A program made the position numbers and the translations under genes. The notes beneath the pieces are model-generated. The model was not told where the DNA came from, searched no databases, and was given only the letters and a program-made list of their open reading frames with translations. Below are positions 1 to 5,458 of a stretch of 5,536 bases of DNA, in pieces. Origin of the DNA: Flavobacteriales bacterium (GTDB taxonomy: Bacteria; Bacteroidota; Bacteroidia; Flavobacteriales; Flavobacteriaceae). Location of the stretch: assembly GCA_015494775.1 (NCBI GenBank), contig WGAP01000193.1, positions 1 to 5,536 on the forward strand, in the 5' to 3' direction. Every line of letters begins with the position of its first letter. Positions within the stretch are counted from its first letter, which is position 1.

Positions 1-562
1 CCTCATCATCTATTTGGAAATAAAGTGTCGTTACATCGTAAAAAACAATATGAATAGTCCCTCCTAAAATCTTCAAGGTATGTTCATAGCTTATACGTTG
101 AATTTGTTCTTTTTGTTTTAAATACAATTTGTCCAAATAACGATATACCTTATGTTCATCAATATTTATCGAATAGTATTTATCCAATAAATCTAACGTC
201 TTTAATTTACTCGCGGGATTTGATAACCGAAGTAAAACTAATTTCCTTAAAATAAATTCATTTAATCCGCCAAAACCAATTTCATCATATATTTTTCCTA
301 ATAATAAATCGACACCTATCCTGTTAAGTTGTTCAATATTATGAACAAAGTCCCTTATTTGCTTTTCCCTATTTGTAAAATCCAGCTCTAATAATCCCGT
401 CCTTTCTTTAATCCATTGTTTTCCTTGATTAAAAAGTTTTTCCACTTCAATGGGATTGGAACTACTTCCTATTGTTTTAACGACTTTATATTTCCCACTA
501 CTCTTATCGATAACTTGTACACTAATAACCCCACTTTTGTTTTTTTTCTTGCGGACAAACAT
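1..562 (-). CDS. IS1634-family (IS4 superfamily) transposase, N-terminal part, runs off the window
   Basis: Reading the minus strand from the ATG at 562-560 gives an open frame of 187 codons that is still open at base 1, so only the N-terminal third or so of a protein that usually has about 550-600 residues is present. It begins MFVRKKKNKSGVISVQVIDK and continues with KYKVVKTIGSS, the usual N-terminus of IS1634-type transposases. Near the edge it has FYDVTTLYFQ (about residues 174-183). This matches the family's first catalytic block, with the first Asp of the DDE triad at D176; the other two acidic residues lie outside the window. It would catalyse cut-and-paste movement of its own element. 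The stretch is strongly AT-rich compared with the genes at 1079-5007, as expected for acquired DNA. Whether the gene is intact cannot be judged. Family assignment rests on recalled motifs, not a search. Confidence 0.85.
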   Translation of the reverse strand, partial: MFVRKKKNKSGVISVQVIDKSSGKYKVVKTIGSSSNPIEVEKLFNQGKQWIKERTGLLELDFTNREKQIRDFVHNIEQLNRIGVDLLLGKIYDEIGFGGLNEFILRKLVLLRLSNPASKLKTLDLLDKYYSINIDEHKVYRYLDKLYLKQKEQIQRISYEHTLKILGGTIHIVFYDVTTLYFQIDDE

Positions 563-567
563 AAAAA

Positions 568-575
568 CAAAGGTA
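568..575 (-). promoter_or_regulatory. Possible -7 box upstream of the transposase
   Basis: The minus strand reads TACCTTTG, a match to the Bacteroidota TAnnTTTG -7 element, only 5 nt before the transposase ATG. The nearest upstream TTTG is about 26 nt away, longer than the usual 18-21 nt spacing. Transcription from here would leave almost no leader. It could be a chance match or a weak promoter. Confidence 0.3.
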
Positions 576-689
576 AAAAATGCGCCTGGGACACCCTAAA
601 ACAAAAAAATATTCATGTATATTTCTGTAAATCAGTTATATAAGTTTTGTGCCTACTAAAAGTGGCGAAAACAGGACGTTTTTATTTTG

Positions 690-789
690 CTCTGTGCGAC
701 TCTGTGAAATTTACTCTGCGCGACTCTGTGGTTAATTTTATTTTTTTACCACGGAGTTACACGGAGTTCGGCACAGCGTTTCACAGAGT
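690..789. repeat. Hairpin repeat unit 1
   Basis: The left arm is 690-732, the T-rich loop 733-747 and the right arm 748-789. The right arm has drifted most, with ACGGAG in place of ACAGAG twice and CACAGCG in place of CACAGAG. The spacer sequence that precedes units 2 and 3 is missing here; the probable IS end takes its place. Confidence 0.85.
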
Positions 790-834
790 TTTACTTACTA
801 TTTCCAATAATAATTTCCCGTATCTGATTCTTTA

Positions 835-929
835 CTCTGTGTTACTCTGTGAAATTTACTCTGTGCGGCTCTGTGGTTGATTTTTTTACCACAGAGTTTC
901 TCAGAGTTAAGCACAGAGTTTCACAGAGT
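835..929. repeat. Hairpin repeat unit 2
   Basis: The left arm is 835-877, the loop 878-887 and the right arm 888-929. This is the best preserved copy: CTCTGTGG on the left faces CCACAGAG on the right, and the outer CTCTGTGAAA faces TTTCACAGAG. Confidence 0.85.
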
Positions 930-988
930 TTTTTTAAATTTTTTTATTTTGTCATTTTCGATTTTAATTTTTCGTATCCGATTTTTTG

Positions 989-1050
989 CTCTGTGCGACT
1001 CTGTGAAATATTACTCTGTGCGACTCTGTGGTTTATATTTTTTACCACAG
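989..1050. repeat. Hairpin repeat unit 3, right arm truncated
   Basis: The left arm (989-1032) is complete, but the right arm stops after ACCACAG (1044-1050) and gives way to unrelated T-rich sequence. Only the tip of the hairpin can form. The copy ends 28 nt from the trmB stop codon. On the trmB transcript the short stem is not followed by a U-run, so it does not look like a standard intrinsic terminator. Confidence 0.8.
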
Positions 1051-1078
1051 CATTTTTATTATAACACGCCAAATCAAG

Positions 1079-1777
1079 CTAGCGGGAAATACTATGCTCG
1101 GTAGGACGTAGTTTGAAGCGAATGTAGGTGATTTTTTTTCCTTCGTCCAACCACTTTTGCTCATAAAAGGTTTGAATACCCGTGGCTTCTTCGGGGCTGT
1201 ACGGATTGTTGTAAATATCGGCGTGGGCATAGAGAATTTCGTGTCCGCCGGTTTCCAAAATGCCCAGCGTGTAGCCGTAAAGAAATTCGCTGTCGGTTTT
1301 CAGGTGCAGGATACCGCCGGCTTGAAGTATGCGTGCATAGCGCTCCAAAAATTTAGGTTGCGTAAGCCGGTGTTTGGTGCGTTTGAATTTGATTTGCGGA
1401 TCGGGGAAGGTGATCCAAATTTCCGACACTTCGCCCGGGGCGAACGCACCTTCGATCAGTTCGATTTGCATACGCAAAAAGGCCGCATTTTTCAGTCCCT
1501 CCGCCAAGGCCGTTTTGGCGCCACGCCACATCCGGGCGCCTTTGATGTCGATGCCGATAAAATTTTTTTCGGGATATTTACGGGCCAGGGCCACCGTGTA
1601 ATCGCCTTTGCCGCATCCCAATTCCAAAACCAAGGGATGGTCGTTGCCGAAAAAATCCCGGTTCCACCGGCCGCGTAGCGGAAAAGTCCGGTTGATCAAT
1701 TCCTCCCGTCCGGGTTCGAAAAAATGCGGAAAGGTTTTGTTTTCGGCAAAGCGTTTCAATTTGTTTTTACGACCCAT
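1079..1777 (-). CDS. trmB: tRNA (guanine(46)-N7)-methyltransferase TrmB
   Basis: This 232-residue cytoplasmic enzyme transfers a methyl group from S-adenosylmethionine to N7 of G46 in the variable loop of tRNAs (EC 2.1.1.33). It has a Rossmann-fold methyltransferase core. LELGCGKG (residues 51-58) is the SAM-binding loop and IGIDIKG (74-80) the acidic end of strand 2. WITFPDPQIKFKRTKHRL (121-138) is the TrmB signature, in a form with Q after FPDP that I associate with Bacteroidota. KTDSEFLYGYT (160-170) and the C-terminal TFYEQKW (203-209) complete the conserved set. The length is close to E. coli TrmB (239). The frame stays open upstream to a TTG at 1900, but the ATG at 1777 is preferred. 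MGRKNKLKRF is a typical TrmB start, and a promoter at 1801-1830 lies inside the would-be extension. The gene follows the glycosyltransferase after 65 nt and is probably transcribed separately. Confidence 0.95.
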   Translation of the reverse strand: MGRKNKLKRFAENKTFPHFFEPGREELINRTFPLRGRWNRDFFGNDHPLVLELGCGKGDYTVALARKYPEKNFIGIDIKGARMWRGAKTALAEGLKNAAFLRMQIELIEGAFAPGEVSEIWITFPDPQIKFKRTKHRLTQPKFLERYARILQAGGILHLKTDSEFLYGYTLGILETGGHEILYAHADIYNNPYSPEEATGIQTFYEQKWLDEGKKITYIRFKLRPTEHSISR

Positions 1778-1800
1778 TAAACTTGATTTTTTTCGAATGA

Positions 1801-1830
1801 CAAAGGTAGGGAGATTAAACGTTTTCCAAA
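1801..1830 (-). promoter_or_regulatory. Bacteroidota-type promoter of trmB
   Basis: On the minus strand TTTG (1830-1827) is followed after 18 nt by TACCTTTG (1808-1801). This fits the -33 TTTG / -7 TAnnTTTG promoter of Bacteroidota. It lies in the gap between the glycosyltransferase stop and trmB and would give a leader of about 18-20 nt before the ATG at 1777. No Shine-Dalgarno sequence is visible. Confidence 0.7.
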
Positions 1831-1842
1831 CCGGTTTCCCAC

Positions 1843-2850
1843 TTATTTGTCCTTCGGACAAACATATTTTTCGGGTTTGGACATTAGGACGAAAAGCCAA
1901 TGTTCGTAGTAGCGCCGTAAATATTTTCCGCCACGCTTACGCATATAGGCGGGAATACTCGCATAAAAGGCCCAATGCGCCCGCACAACGGCCCAGGTGT
2001 GCGCAGGTTTGCTCAGAAACAAAAAACGCAAACCGGCCGCCCCGTCCAAAAACAAACGAACAAAAATCACGGGGAAAACCAAGGCGGCGGGTAGGTTTTT
2101 CAGCAGCATACGCAGGTTGTTGCGGAAATTCAAAAAGGTTTTGCGCGGATGACCGTAGGCCAAACTTCCACCGCCGGCGTGCCAAACACGGCTACCGGGT
2201 TCATACACCAACCGCCGGCCGGCCCTTCGCATCCGCCAGCACCAATCGATTTCCTCCTGATGGGCAAAAAAGCCCTCGTCGAAGCCGCCGGATGCCCGGA
2301 AATCATCCGTACGCATCAGCATACAGGCGCCCGACGTCCAATGCACATCGTAGGAACGGTCGTATTGTCCGGCATCTTTCTCGCGCACATCGCCTATGCG
2401 TCCGCGGCAATAGGGATACCCGAAGAAGTCCAAAAAACCGCCGGCCGCTCCGGCATATTCAAAACAATCCTTGTGATGATAATCCAAAATTTTGGGTTGC
2501 ACGGCGGCAATATTTTCATCCGAAAGCAAGCGCCGGCGCAGCGGTTCCAACCATCCCGGGCTCACTTCCACATCGGTATTGAGCAGCACCACATAGGGCT
2601 CGCTTATTTTTTTCAACCCCCGGTTGTAGCCGCCGGCAAAACCGTAATTCCGGTCCAAATCAATGCGGGTAACGTCCGGAAAATGTTCGGCCAAAAAAGT
2701 CCGGCTGTCGTCCGTGGACCCGTTGTCGATGACGTAAATATGCGCTCCGGGCGTATTTTTCAAAAGCACGGGCAGAAATTTTTCCAACCAATGCCGCCCG
2801 TTGTAGTTGAGCAGGGCCACAGCCGTATCGTATGCCGGTGATTTATTCAA
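1843..2850 (-). CDS. Glycosyltransferase family 2 (rhamnosyltransferase-like)
   Basis: This is a GT-A fold glycosyltransferase that would move a sugar from a nucleotide-sugar donor to a glycan or lipid-linked acceptor at the inner face of the cytoplasmic membrane; donor and acceptor cannot be predicted. With the start used here it has 335 residues. LLNYNG (13-18) and IDNGSTDDS (41-49) bind the nucleotide. NYGFAGGYNRG (68-78) is a typical family motif and LNTDVE (90-95) holds the DxD-like metal site. GGFDEGFFAHQEEIDWCWR (188-206) contains the probable catalytic acidic residues. A hydrophobic stretch at about 254-280 may anchor it to the membrane. No ATG is available near the N-terminus: the choices are TTG at 2850 or GTG at 2898. 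TTG is preferred because it starts just before the conserved fold and overlaps the previous gene by only 8 nt, whereas GTG would overlap it by 56 nt. It probably takes part in envelope polysaccharide or lipopolysaccharide synthesis; that is inference. Confidence 0.88.
   Translation of the reverse strand: MNKSPAYDTAVALLNYNGRHWLEKFLPVLLKNTPGAHIYVIDNGSTDDSRTFLAEHFPDVTRIDLDRNYGFAGGYNRGLKKISEPYVVLLNTDVEVSPGWLEPLRRRLLSDENIAAVQPKILDYHHKDCFEYAGAAGGFLDFFGYPYCRGRIGDVREKDAGQYDRSYDVHWTSGACMLMRTDDFRASGGFDEGFFAHQEEIDWCWRMRRAGRRLVYEPGSRVWHAGGGSLAYGHPRKTFLNFRNNLRMLLKNLPAALVFPVIFVRLFLDGAAGLRFLFLSKPAHTWAVVRAHWAFYASIPAYMRKRGGKYLRRYYEHWLFVLMSKPEKYVCPKDK
1846..1862 (-). other. Small hairpin overlapping the last codons of the glycosyltransferase gene
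   Basis: TTTGTCC and GGACAAA form a perfect 7-bp stem with a 3-nt loop, directly before the TAA at 1845-1843. No U-run follows on the transcript, so it is at best a weak 3'-end stabiliser or attenuator. It may simply reflect the C-terminal codons. Confidence 0.35.
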
Positions 2851-3295
2851 ATCGGGGTAAGCTTTGCAAAAATTCGGTGCGTCCGTCGGGATGCACACGA
2901 CAAAGATAATGTTTCCGTCCGTTACTGACCATCAAATAGGGCGCGCCCAAGACCGTATTGTAACGCGCCGCTTGGTTCAGGGTTTCGGGCGTGAGTTTTT
3001 GTTCGGGCCGCTTGCATTCGACCAGCAGAAACGGGCGGTTGCGGCGGTCGAATACGACCAGGTCGAAACGTTGGGAACGGCCGCCCACATTTATGGCCTT
3101 TTCCACGGCGATAAGTCCTTGCGGATAACCGGCCGCCACCAGGTAGCGGGCCAGATGTTGGCGCACCCACTCCTCGGGCGTGAGCCGCACATTTTTCCTG
3201 CGGAAAGGGTCGTGCACATACCACTGCCCTTGCCGGACGAATACCGCGCCTTCTTCCGGGGGTGGAAAATCCAAGGGCGGAAAAGGAAATTTCAC
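2843..3295 (-). CDS. Small type I restriction enzyme R N-terminal domain (HsdR_N-like) protein, orphan PD-(D/E)xK nuclease fold
   Basis: This 150-residue protein consists almost only of an HsdR N-terminal-like domain, the nuclease fold of type I restriction enzymes, without the helicase motor. TPEEWVRQHL (39-48) is typical of the small Bacteroidota version. The nuclease motif is readable: E65 in the first helix, D78 in QRFDLVVF, then VECK with E93 and K95. QAARY (108-112) resembles the QxxxY motif of RecB-type nucleases. The catalytic residues therefore look intact. No hsdM, hsdS or helicase gene is nearby, so classical restriction is unlikely; its real role is unknown to me. It starts with GTG at 3295, 5 nt after the lysS stop, with no ribosome binding site. 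The homologous N-terminus supports that start (the protein begins MKFPFPPLDF). It ends with TAA at 2845-2843, overlapping the probable glycosyltransferase start, which suggests co-transcription and coupled translation. Confidence 0.85.
   Translation of the reverse strand: MKFPFPPLDFPPPEEGAVFVRQGQWYVHDPFRRKNVRLTPEEWVRQHLARYLVAAGYPQGLIAVEKAINVGGRSQRFDLVVFDRRNRPFLLVECKRPEQKLTPETLNQAARYNTVLGAPYLMVSNGRKHYLCRVHPDGRTEFLQSLPRFE
2901..2908 (-). promoter_or_regulatory. Possible internal -7 box ahead of the glycosyltransferase
   Basis: The minus strand reads TATCTTTG inside the end of the HsdR_N-like gene. The nearest upstream TTTG is about 24 nt away, longer than the usual spacing. If real, transcription would begin near 2895, after the GTG at 2898, which would favour the TTG start at 2850. 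One such match is expected by chance in a window this size. Confidence 0.25.
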
Positions 3296-3300
3296 CGGAA

Positions 3301-5007
3301 TTAATTTTTGATTTCCACCATCAGGCCTTGGCCCGTTTGACGGACGTCAATCAGGTCTTTTTTGCGCAGACCTTTGACGGCTTTGTCCCATTTTTTGTTG
3401 CTCAATCCCGAAGCGGCTTTGAGTTCGTCCAGTTTTTGCGGACTTTGTTTGCGCAGCAGTTCCAACACGGTTTTTTCGGTCTCGGAAAGTTCCACCGCCT
3501 TTTTTTCGGGACGCATTTGCGGGAAAAAGATAACTTCCTGAATGCTATCGTTGCCGGTGAGCAACATGGTCAGCCGGTCGATGCCTATGCCTATGCCCGC
3601 CGTAGGCGGCATGCCGTATTCCAGGGCACGGACAAAATCGTAGTCGATATACATGGCCTCGTTGTCGCCTTTTTCCGAAAGCCGCAATTGTTCCTTGAAG
3701 CGTTCCAATTGGTCGATGGGGTCGTTGAGCTCCGAATAGGCGTTGGCGATTTCCTTGCCGTTGACAATGAGTTCGAAACGTTCGGTCAGTCCGGGTTTTT
3801 CGCGGTGTTTTTTGGTCAGTGGGCTCATTTCCACCGGATAGTCGATGATAAAGGTGGGTTGGACGTAATGTTTTTCGGCGAATTCACCGAAAATCTCATC
3901 GATGAGTTTGCCTTTGCCCATGGTTTCGTCCACTTCAAGGCCCAAATCCAAGGCGATTTGCCGGATTTCTTCCTCGGATTTGCCATACAAATCGTAACCC
4001 GTATGCTCGCGGATGGCGTCCAGGATGGGCACGCGCGGATAGGGCGTCTTGAAGTCGATGATCCGGTCGCCCGCCTTCACCTTGGTGTCGCCGTTGTTCA
4101 CTTCGCGCACTACCGTTTCCAGCAATTCCTCGGTAAAACGCATCATCCAACGGTAGTCTTTGTAGGGCACGTAGAGTTCGAGCACCGTAAATTCGGGATT
4201 GTGGGTGCGGTCCATACCTTCGTTGCGGAAGTCTTTGGCAAATTCGTACACGCCGTCGAAGCCGCCCACAATCAGGCGTTTGAGGTAAAGTTCATTGGCA
4301 ATGCGCAGATAGAGCGGAATATTGAGTGCATTGTGGTGGGTAACGAAGGGCCGTGCCGCCGCGCCGCCCGGAATGGGTTGCAGGATGGGCGTTTCCACTT
4401 CCAGGTAACCGTGCCGGTCGAAAAAGCGGCGCATGGCGTTGATGATTTTGCTGCGTTTGACAAAGGTTTCCTTCACGTGGTCATTGACAATCAGGTCCAC
4501 GTAGCGCCGGCGGTAACGCAGTTCGGGGTCGGAAAAGGCATCGTGCACACGACCGTCGGCATCCACCTTGACCACGGGCAGGGGACGCAAGGCCTTGGCC
4601 AACACATTCAGCCGGCGGGCATTGACGGTGATTTCGCCCGTTTGGGTCTTGAACACTTCGCCGCATACGCCGATGATGTCGCCCAAATCCAGGAGTTTTT
4701 TGAACACTTCGTTATACAAACTTTTGTCCTCACCCGGGCATAGTTCGTCGCGGTTGAAATAGACCTGAATGCGTCCGTGGCCGTCTTTGAGCACGGCAAA
4801 CGAAGCTTTGCCCATAATGCGGCGCGACATAATGCGGCCGGCGACACACACTTCGCGACCTTGGTATTTATCGTAGTTTTCCAGGATGTCGGAGCTAACG
4901 GCCGTTACCGGAAATTCCTCGGCCGGATAGGGTTCGATGCCGGCTTGGCGGAGTTTTTCCAGGGCTTGGCGCCGTTGGATTTCCTGTTCGGAGAGTTTAC
5001 GCGTCAT
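3301..5007 (-). CDS. lysS: Lysyl-tRNA synthetase, class II
   Basis: This cytoplasmic enzyme charges tRNA-Lys with lysine using ATP (EC 6.1.1.6). It has 568 residues from the ATG at 5007. An N-terminal OB-fold anticodon-binding domain lies at about 53-135 (EVCVAGRIMSRRIMGKASF is its start). The class II catalytic core follows. Motif 1 is near 183-214, ending in PILQPIPGGA. Motif 2 is FRNEGMDRTHNPEF (260-273). Motif 3 is GIGIGIDRL (471-479). The protein is about 60 residues longer than E. coli LysS (505). Residues about 501-568 form a charged, helix-rich C-terminal extension of winged-helix appearance, known in Bacteroidota LysRS. The frame extends upstream to a TTG at 5028, but that TTG lies inside the TATCTTTG promoter box, so it would not be in the transcript; MTRKLSEQEI is the likely N-terminus. 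It is the first gene of the lysS, HsdR_N-like, glycosyltransferase group. Confidence 0.97.
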   Translation of the reverse strand: MTRKLSEQEIQRRQALEKLRQAGIEPYPAEEFPVTAVSSDILENYDKYQGREVCVAGRIMSRRIMGKASFAVLKDGHGRIQVYFNRDELCPGEDKSLYNEVFKKLLDLGDIIGVCGEVFKTQTGEITVNARRLNVLAKALRPLPVVKVDADGRVHDAFSDPELRYRRRYVDLIVNDHVKETFVKRSKIINAMRRFFDRHGYLEVETPILQPIPGGAAARPFVTHHNALNIPLYLRIANELYLKRLIVGGFDGVYEFAKDFRNEGMDRTHNPEFTVLELYVPYKDYRWMMRFTEELLETVVREVNNGDTKVKAGDRIIDFKTPYPRVPILDAIREHTGYDLYGKSEEEIRQIALDLGLEVDETMGKGKLIDEIFGEFAEKHYVQPTFIIDYPVEMSPLTKKHREKPGLTERFELIVNGKEIANAYSELNDPIDQLERFKEQLRLSEKGDNEAMYIDYDFVRALEYGMPPTAGIGIGIDRLTMLLTGNDSIQEVIFFPQMRPEKKAVELSETEKTVLELLRKQSPQKLDELKAASGLSNKKWDKAVKGLRKKDLIDVRQTGQGLMVEIKN

Positions 5008-5025
5008 AAAAGCTTGAAATTTGCA

Positions 5026-5033
5026 CAAAGATA
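5026..5033 (-). promoter_or_regulatory. -7 promoter box of lysS
   Basis: The minus strand reads TATCTTTG, matching TAnnTTTG, 18 nt before the lysS ATG. No TTTG is found at the expected -33 position, so the promoter is half-consensus. The predicted leader is about 13 nt, too short for a T-box or lysine riboswitch. No Shine-Dalgarno sequence is visible before the ATG. Confidence 0.55.
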
Positions 5034-5058
5034 CGACATCCGTGTCATTCGTTGATGC

Positions 5059-5300
5059 GGGCTTCGAAGCCCTTTGGCGCCTTCGCTACGCTCGGCGCCT
5101 GCGGTCTTCTTCGCCGGCTCCGGGAACCTGCGGCTTCCAAAGGCCAAAGCCGGGGCCGCGCCTTGTTTCCCTTCGCGGCTCCCGACATTGCTTGCGCAAT
5201 GTGCGGGACAGGCTCCGGCAGCCCGTTCCGGTCTGCCTTCGCAGCCGCGTCAGCCCTGCGGTCTGCCGCGGGCTTCGCAAGCCCTTCGGTCTTGCTTCGC
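5059..5300. repeat. GC-rich mosaic of small palindromes with TTCG-type turns
   Basis: This stretch is densely packed with short inverted repeats. They include GGGCTTCGAAGCCC (5059-5072), GGCGCC at 5076-5081 and again at 5094-5099, a stem CATTGC-TTGC-GCAATG within 5181-5207, and GGGCTTCGCAAGCCC (5270-5284). A related motif, CGGTCT followed within a few bases by TTCGC, occurs four times, at about 5102, 5229, 5259 and 5287. Open frames here are Arg/Pro/Ala-rich in every direction, resemble no protein I know and look spurious. It probably represents an intergenic repeat family. It begins about 26 nt upstream of the lysS -7 box, so its first palindrome could touch that promoter. Confidence 0.7.
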
Positions 5301-5320
5301 TATAATTTTTATTGATGTGG

Positions 5321-5340
5321 CCGCGCGGTAAATCGCGCGG
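5321..5340. repeat. Small GC hairpin
   Basis: CCGCGCG (5321-5327) and CGCGCGG (5334-5340) form a perfect 7-bp stem with the loop GTAAAT. It lies between the GC-rich mosaic and the nested inverted repeat. No U-run follows on either strand. Confidence 0.55.
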
Positions 5341-5353
5341 GGAAAGGCCGGCG

Positions 5354-5438
5354 GCTGAGTGTTGCGAACGTAGTGAGCAGTGTATCGAAGCCCAGGCCGG
5401 TCGCTTCGATACAATTTTGCTTCGCAAAATCACTCAGC
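5354..5438. repeat. Nested composite inverted repeat
   Basis: The outer arms are GCTGAGTG (5354-5361) and CACTCAGC (5431-5438). Inside them are the perfect 11-nt arms TGTATCGAAGC (5381-5391) and GCTTCGATACA (5403-5413), with an 11-nt loop. A third independent hairpin, ATTTTGC-TTC-GCAAAAT, occupies 5414-5430. On the other side, 5362-5380 (TTGCGAACGTAGTGAGCAG) is not its mirror, so the folded form would be a branched stem. Sequence of the GAGTGTTGCGAACG / AGTGAGCAGTGTATCGAAGC type is familiar to me from intergenic repeats of Bacteroidota. Short open frames across it appear to be non-coding. Confidence 0.75.
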
Positions 5439-5458
5439 GACCTATATCGCGCCAGGGA

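Larger units (their letters stand above)
1..670 (-). mobile_element. IS1634-like insertion sequence, transposase 5' end; inner boundary approximate
   Basis: The transposase start at 562 is followed outwards by about 100 AT-rich non-coding bases before the hairpin repeats begin at 690. The end of the element must lie in that gap, probably near 640-685, where GTGCCTACTAAAAGTGGCG stands out from its surroundings. The matching terminal inverted repeat and the other target-site duplication are beyond the left edge, so the exact end cannot be fixed. The element sits downstream of trmB, in the same orientation, and interrupts no recognisable gene. Confidence 0.7.
690..1050. repeat. Array of three tandem long-hairpin repeats (CTCTGTG/CACAGAG type)
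   Basis: Three units begin with CTCTGTG at 690, 835 and 989, giving periods of 145 and 154 nt. In each, a left arm of about 43 nt carries four CTCTGTG-like motifs. A T-rich loop of roughly 10-15 nt follows, then a right arm that is an imperfect reverse complement beginning ACCACAGAG or ACCACGGAG. The spacers also match: CGTATCTGATTCTTTACTCTGTG-like sequence precedes unit 2, and CGTATCCGATTTTTTGCTCTGTG-like sequence precedes unit 3. The repeating unit is therefore hairpin plus spacer. Short open frames across the array are caused by the repeats and look non-coding. Similar CACAGAG-rich intergenic repeats occur in many bacterial genomes; the function is unknown to me. Confidence 0.9.

Noticed and set aside
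690..1050. CRISPR array
   Set aside because: There are only three units, their periods differ (145 and 154 nt), the spacers are alike instead of unique, and no cas gene is present.
416..1104. Several short plus-strand frames rich in Phe, Leu and Cys
   Set aside because: They come from the antisense of the transposase and from the CTCTGTG repeat read as codons (repeated LCDSVKFTL-like strings), so they are not genes.
1608..2582. A 324-codon open frame on the plus strand opposite the glycosyltransferase and trmB
   Set aside because: The product is Arg/Pro-rich with no recognisable motif. It spans two well-supported genes and the promoter of trmB on the other strand.
2843..3295. Remnant of a type I restriction-modification locus
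   Set aside because: The protein has the full length I recall for the stand-alone small family and ends cleanly at a normal C-terminus. No helicase, hsdM or hsdS fragment lies nearby.
3262..4743. A 493-codon open frame on the plus strand opposite lysS
   Set aside because: It is antisense to an unmistakable lysyl-tRNA synthetase. Its His/Phe/Val-rich product is what the reverse of a conserved GC-rich gene produces, and no domain is recognisable.
5008..5060. Lysine riboswitch or T-box ahead of lysS
   Set aside because: The -7 box at 5033-5026 leaves a leader of only about 13 nt, and no conserved riboswitch core is visible upstream.
5086..5433. A 115-codon Arg-rich open frame on the minus strand, and overlapping plus-strand frames
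   Set aside because: They run through dense inverted repeats, are low-complexity in composition and resemble no known protein. Repeat structure explains the absence of stop codons.
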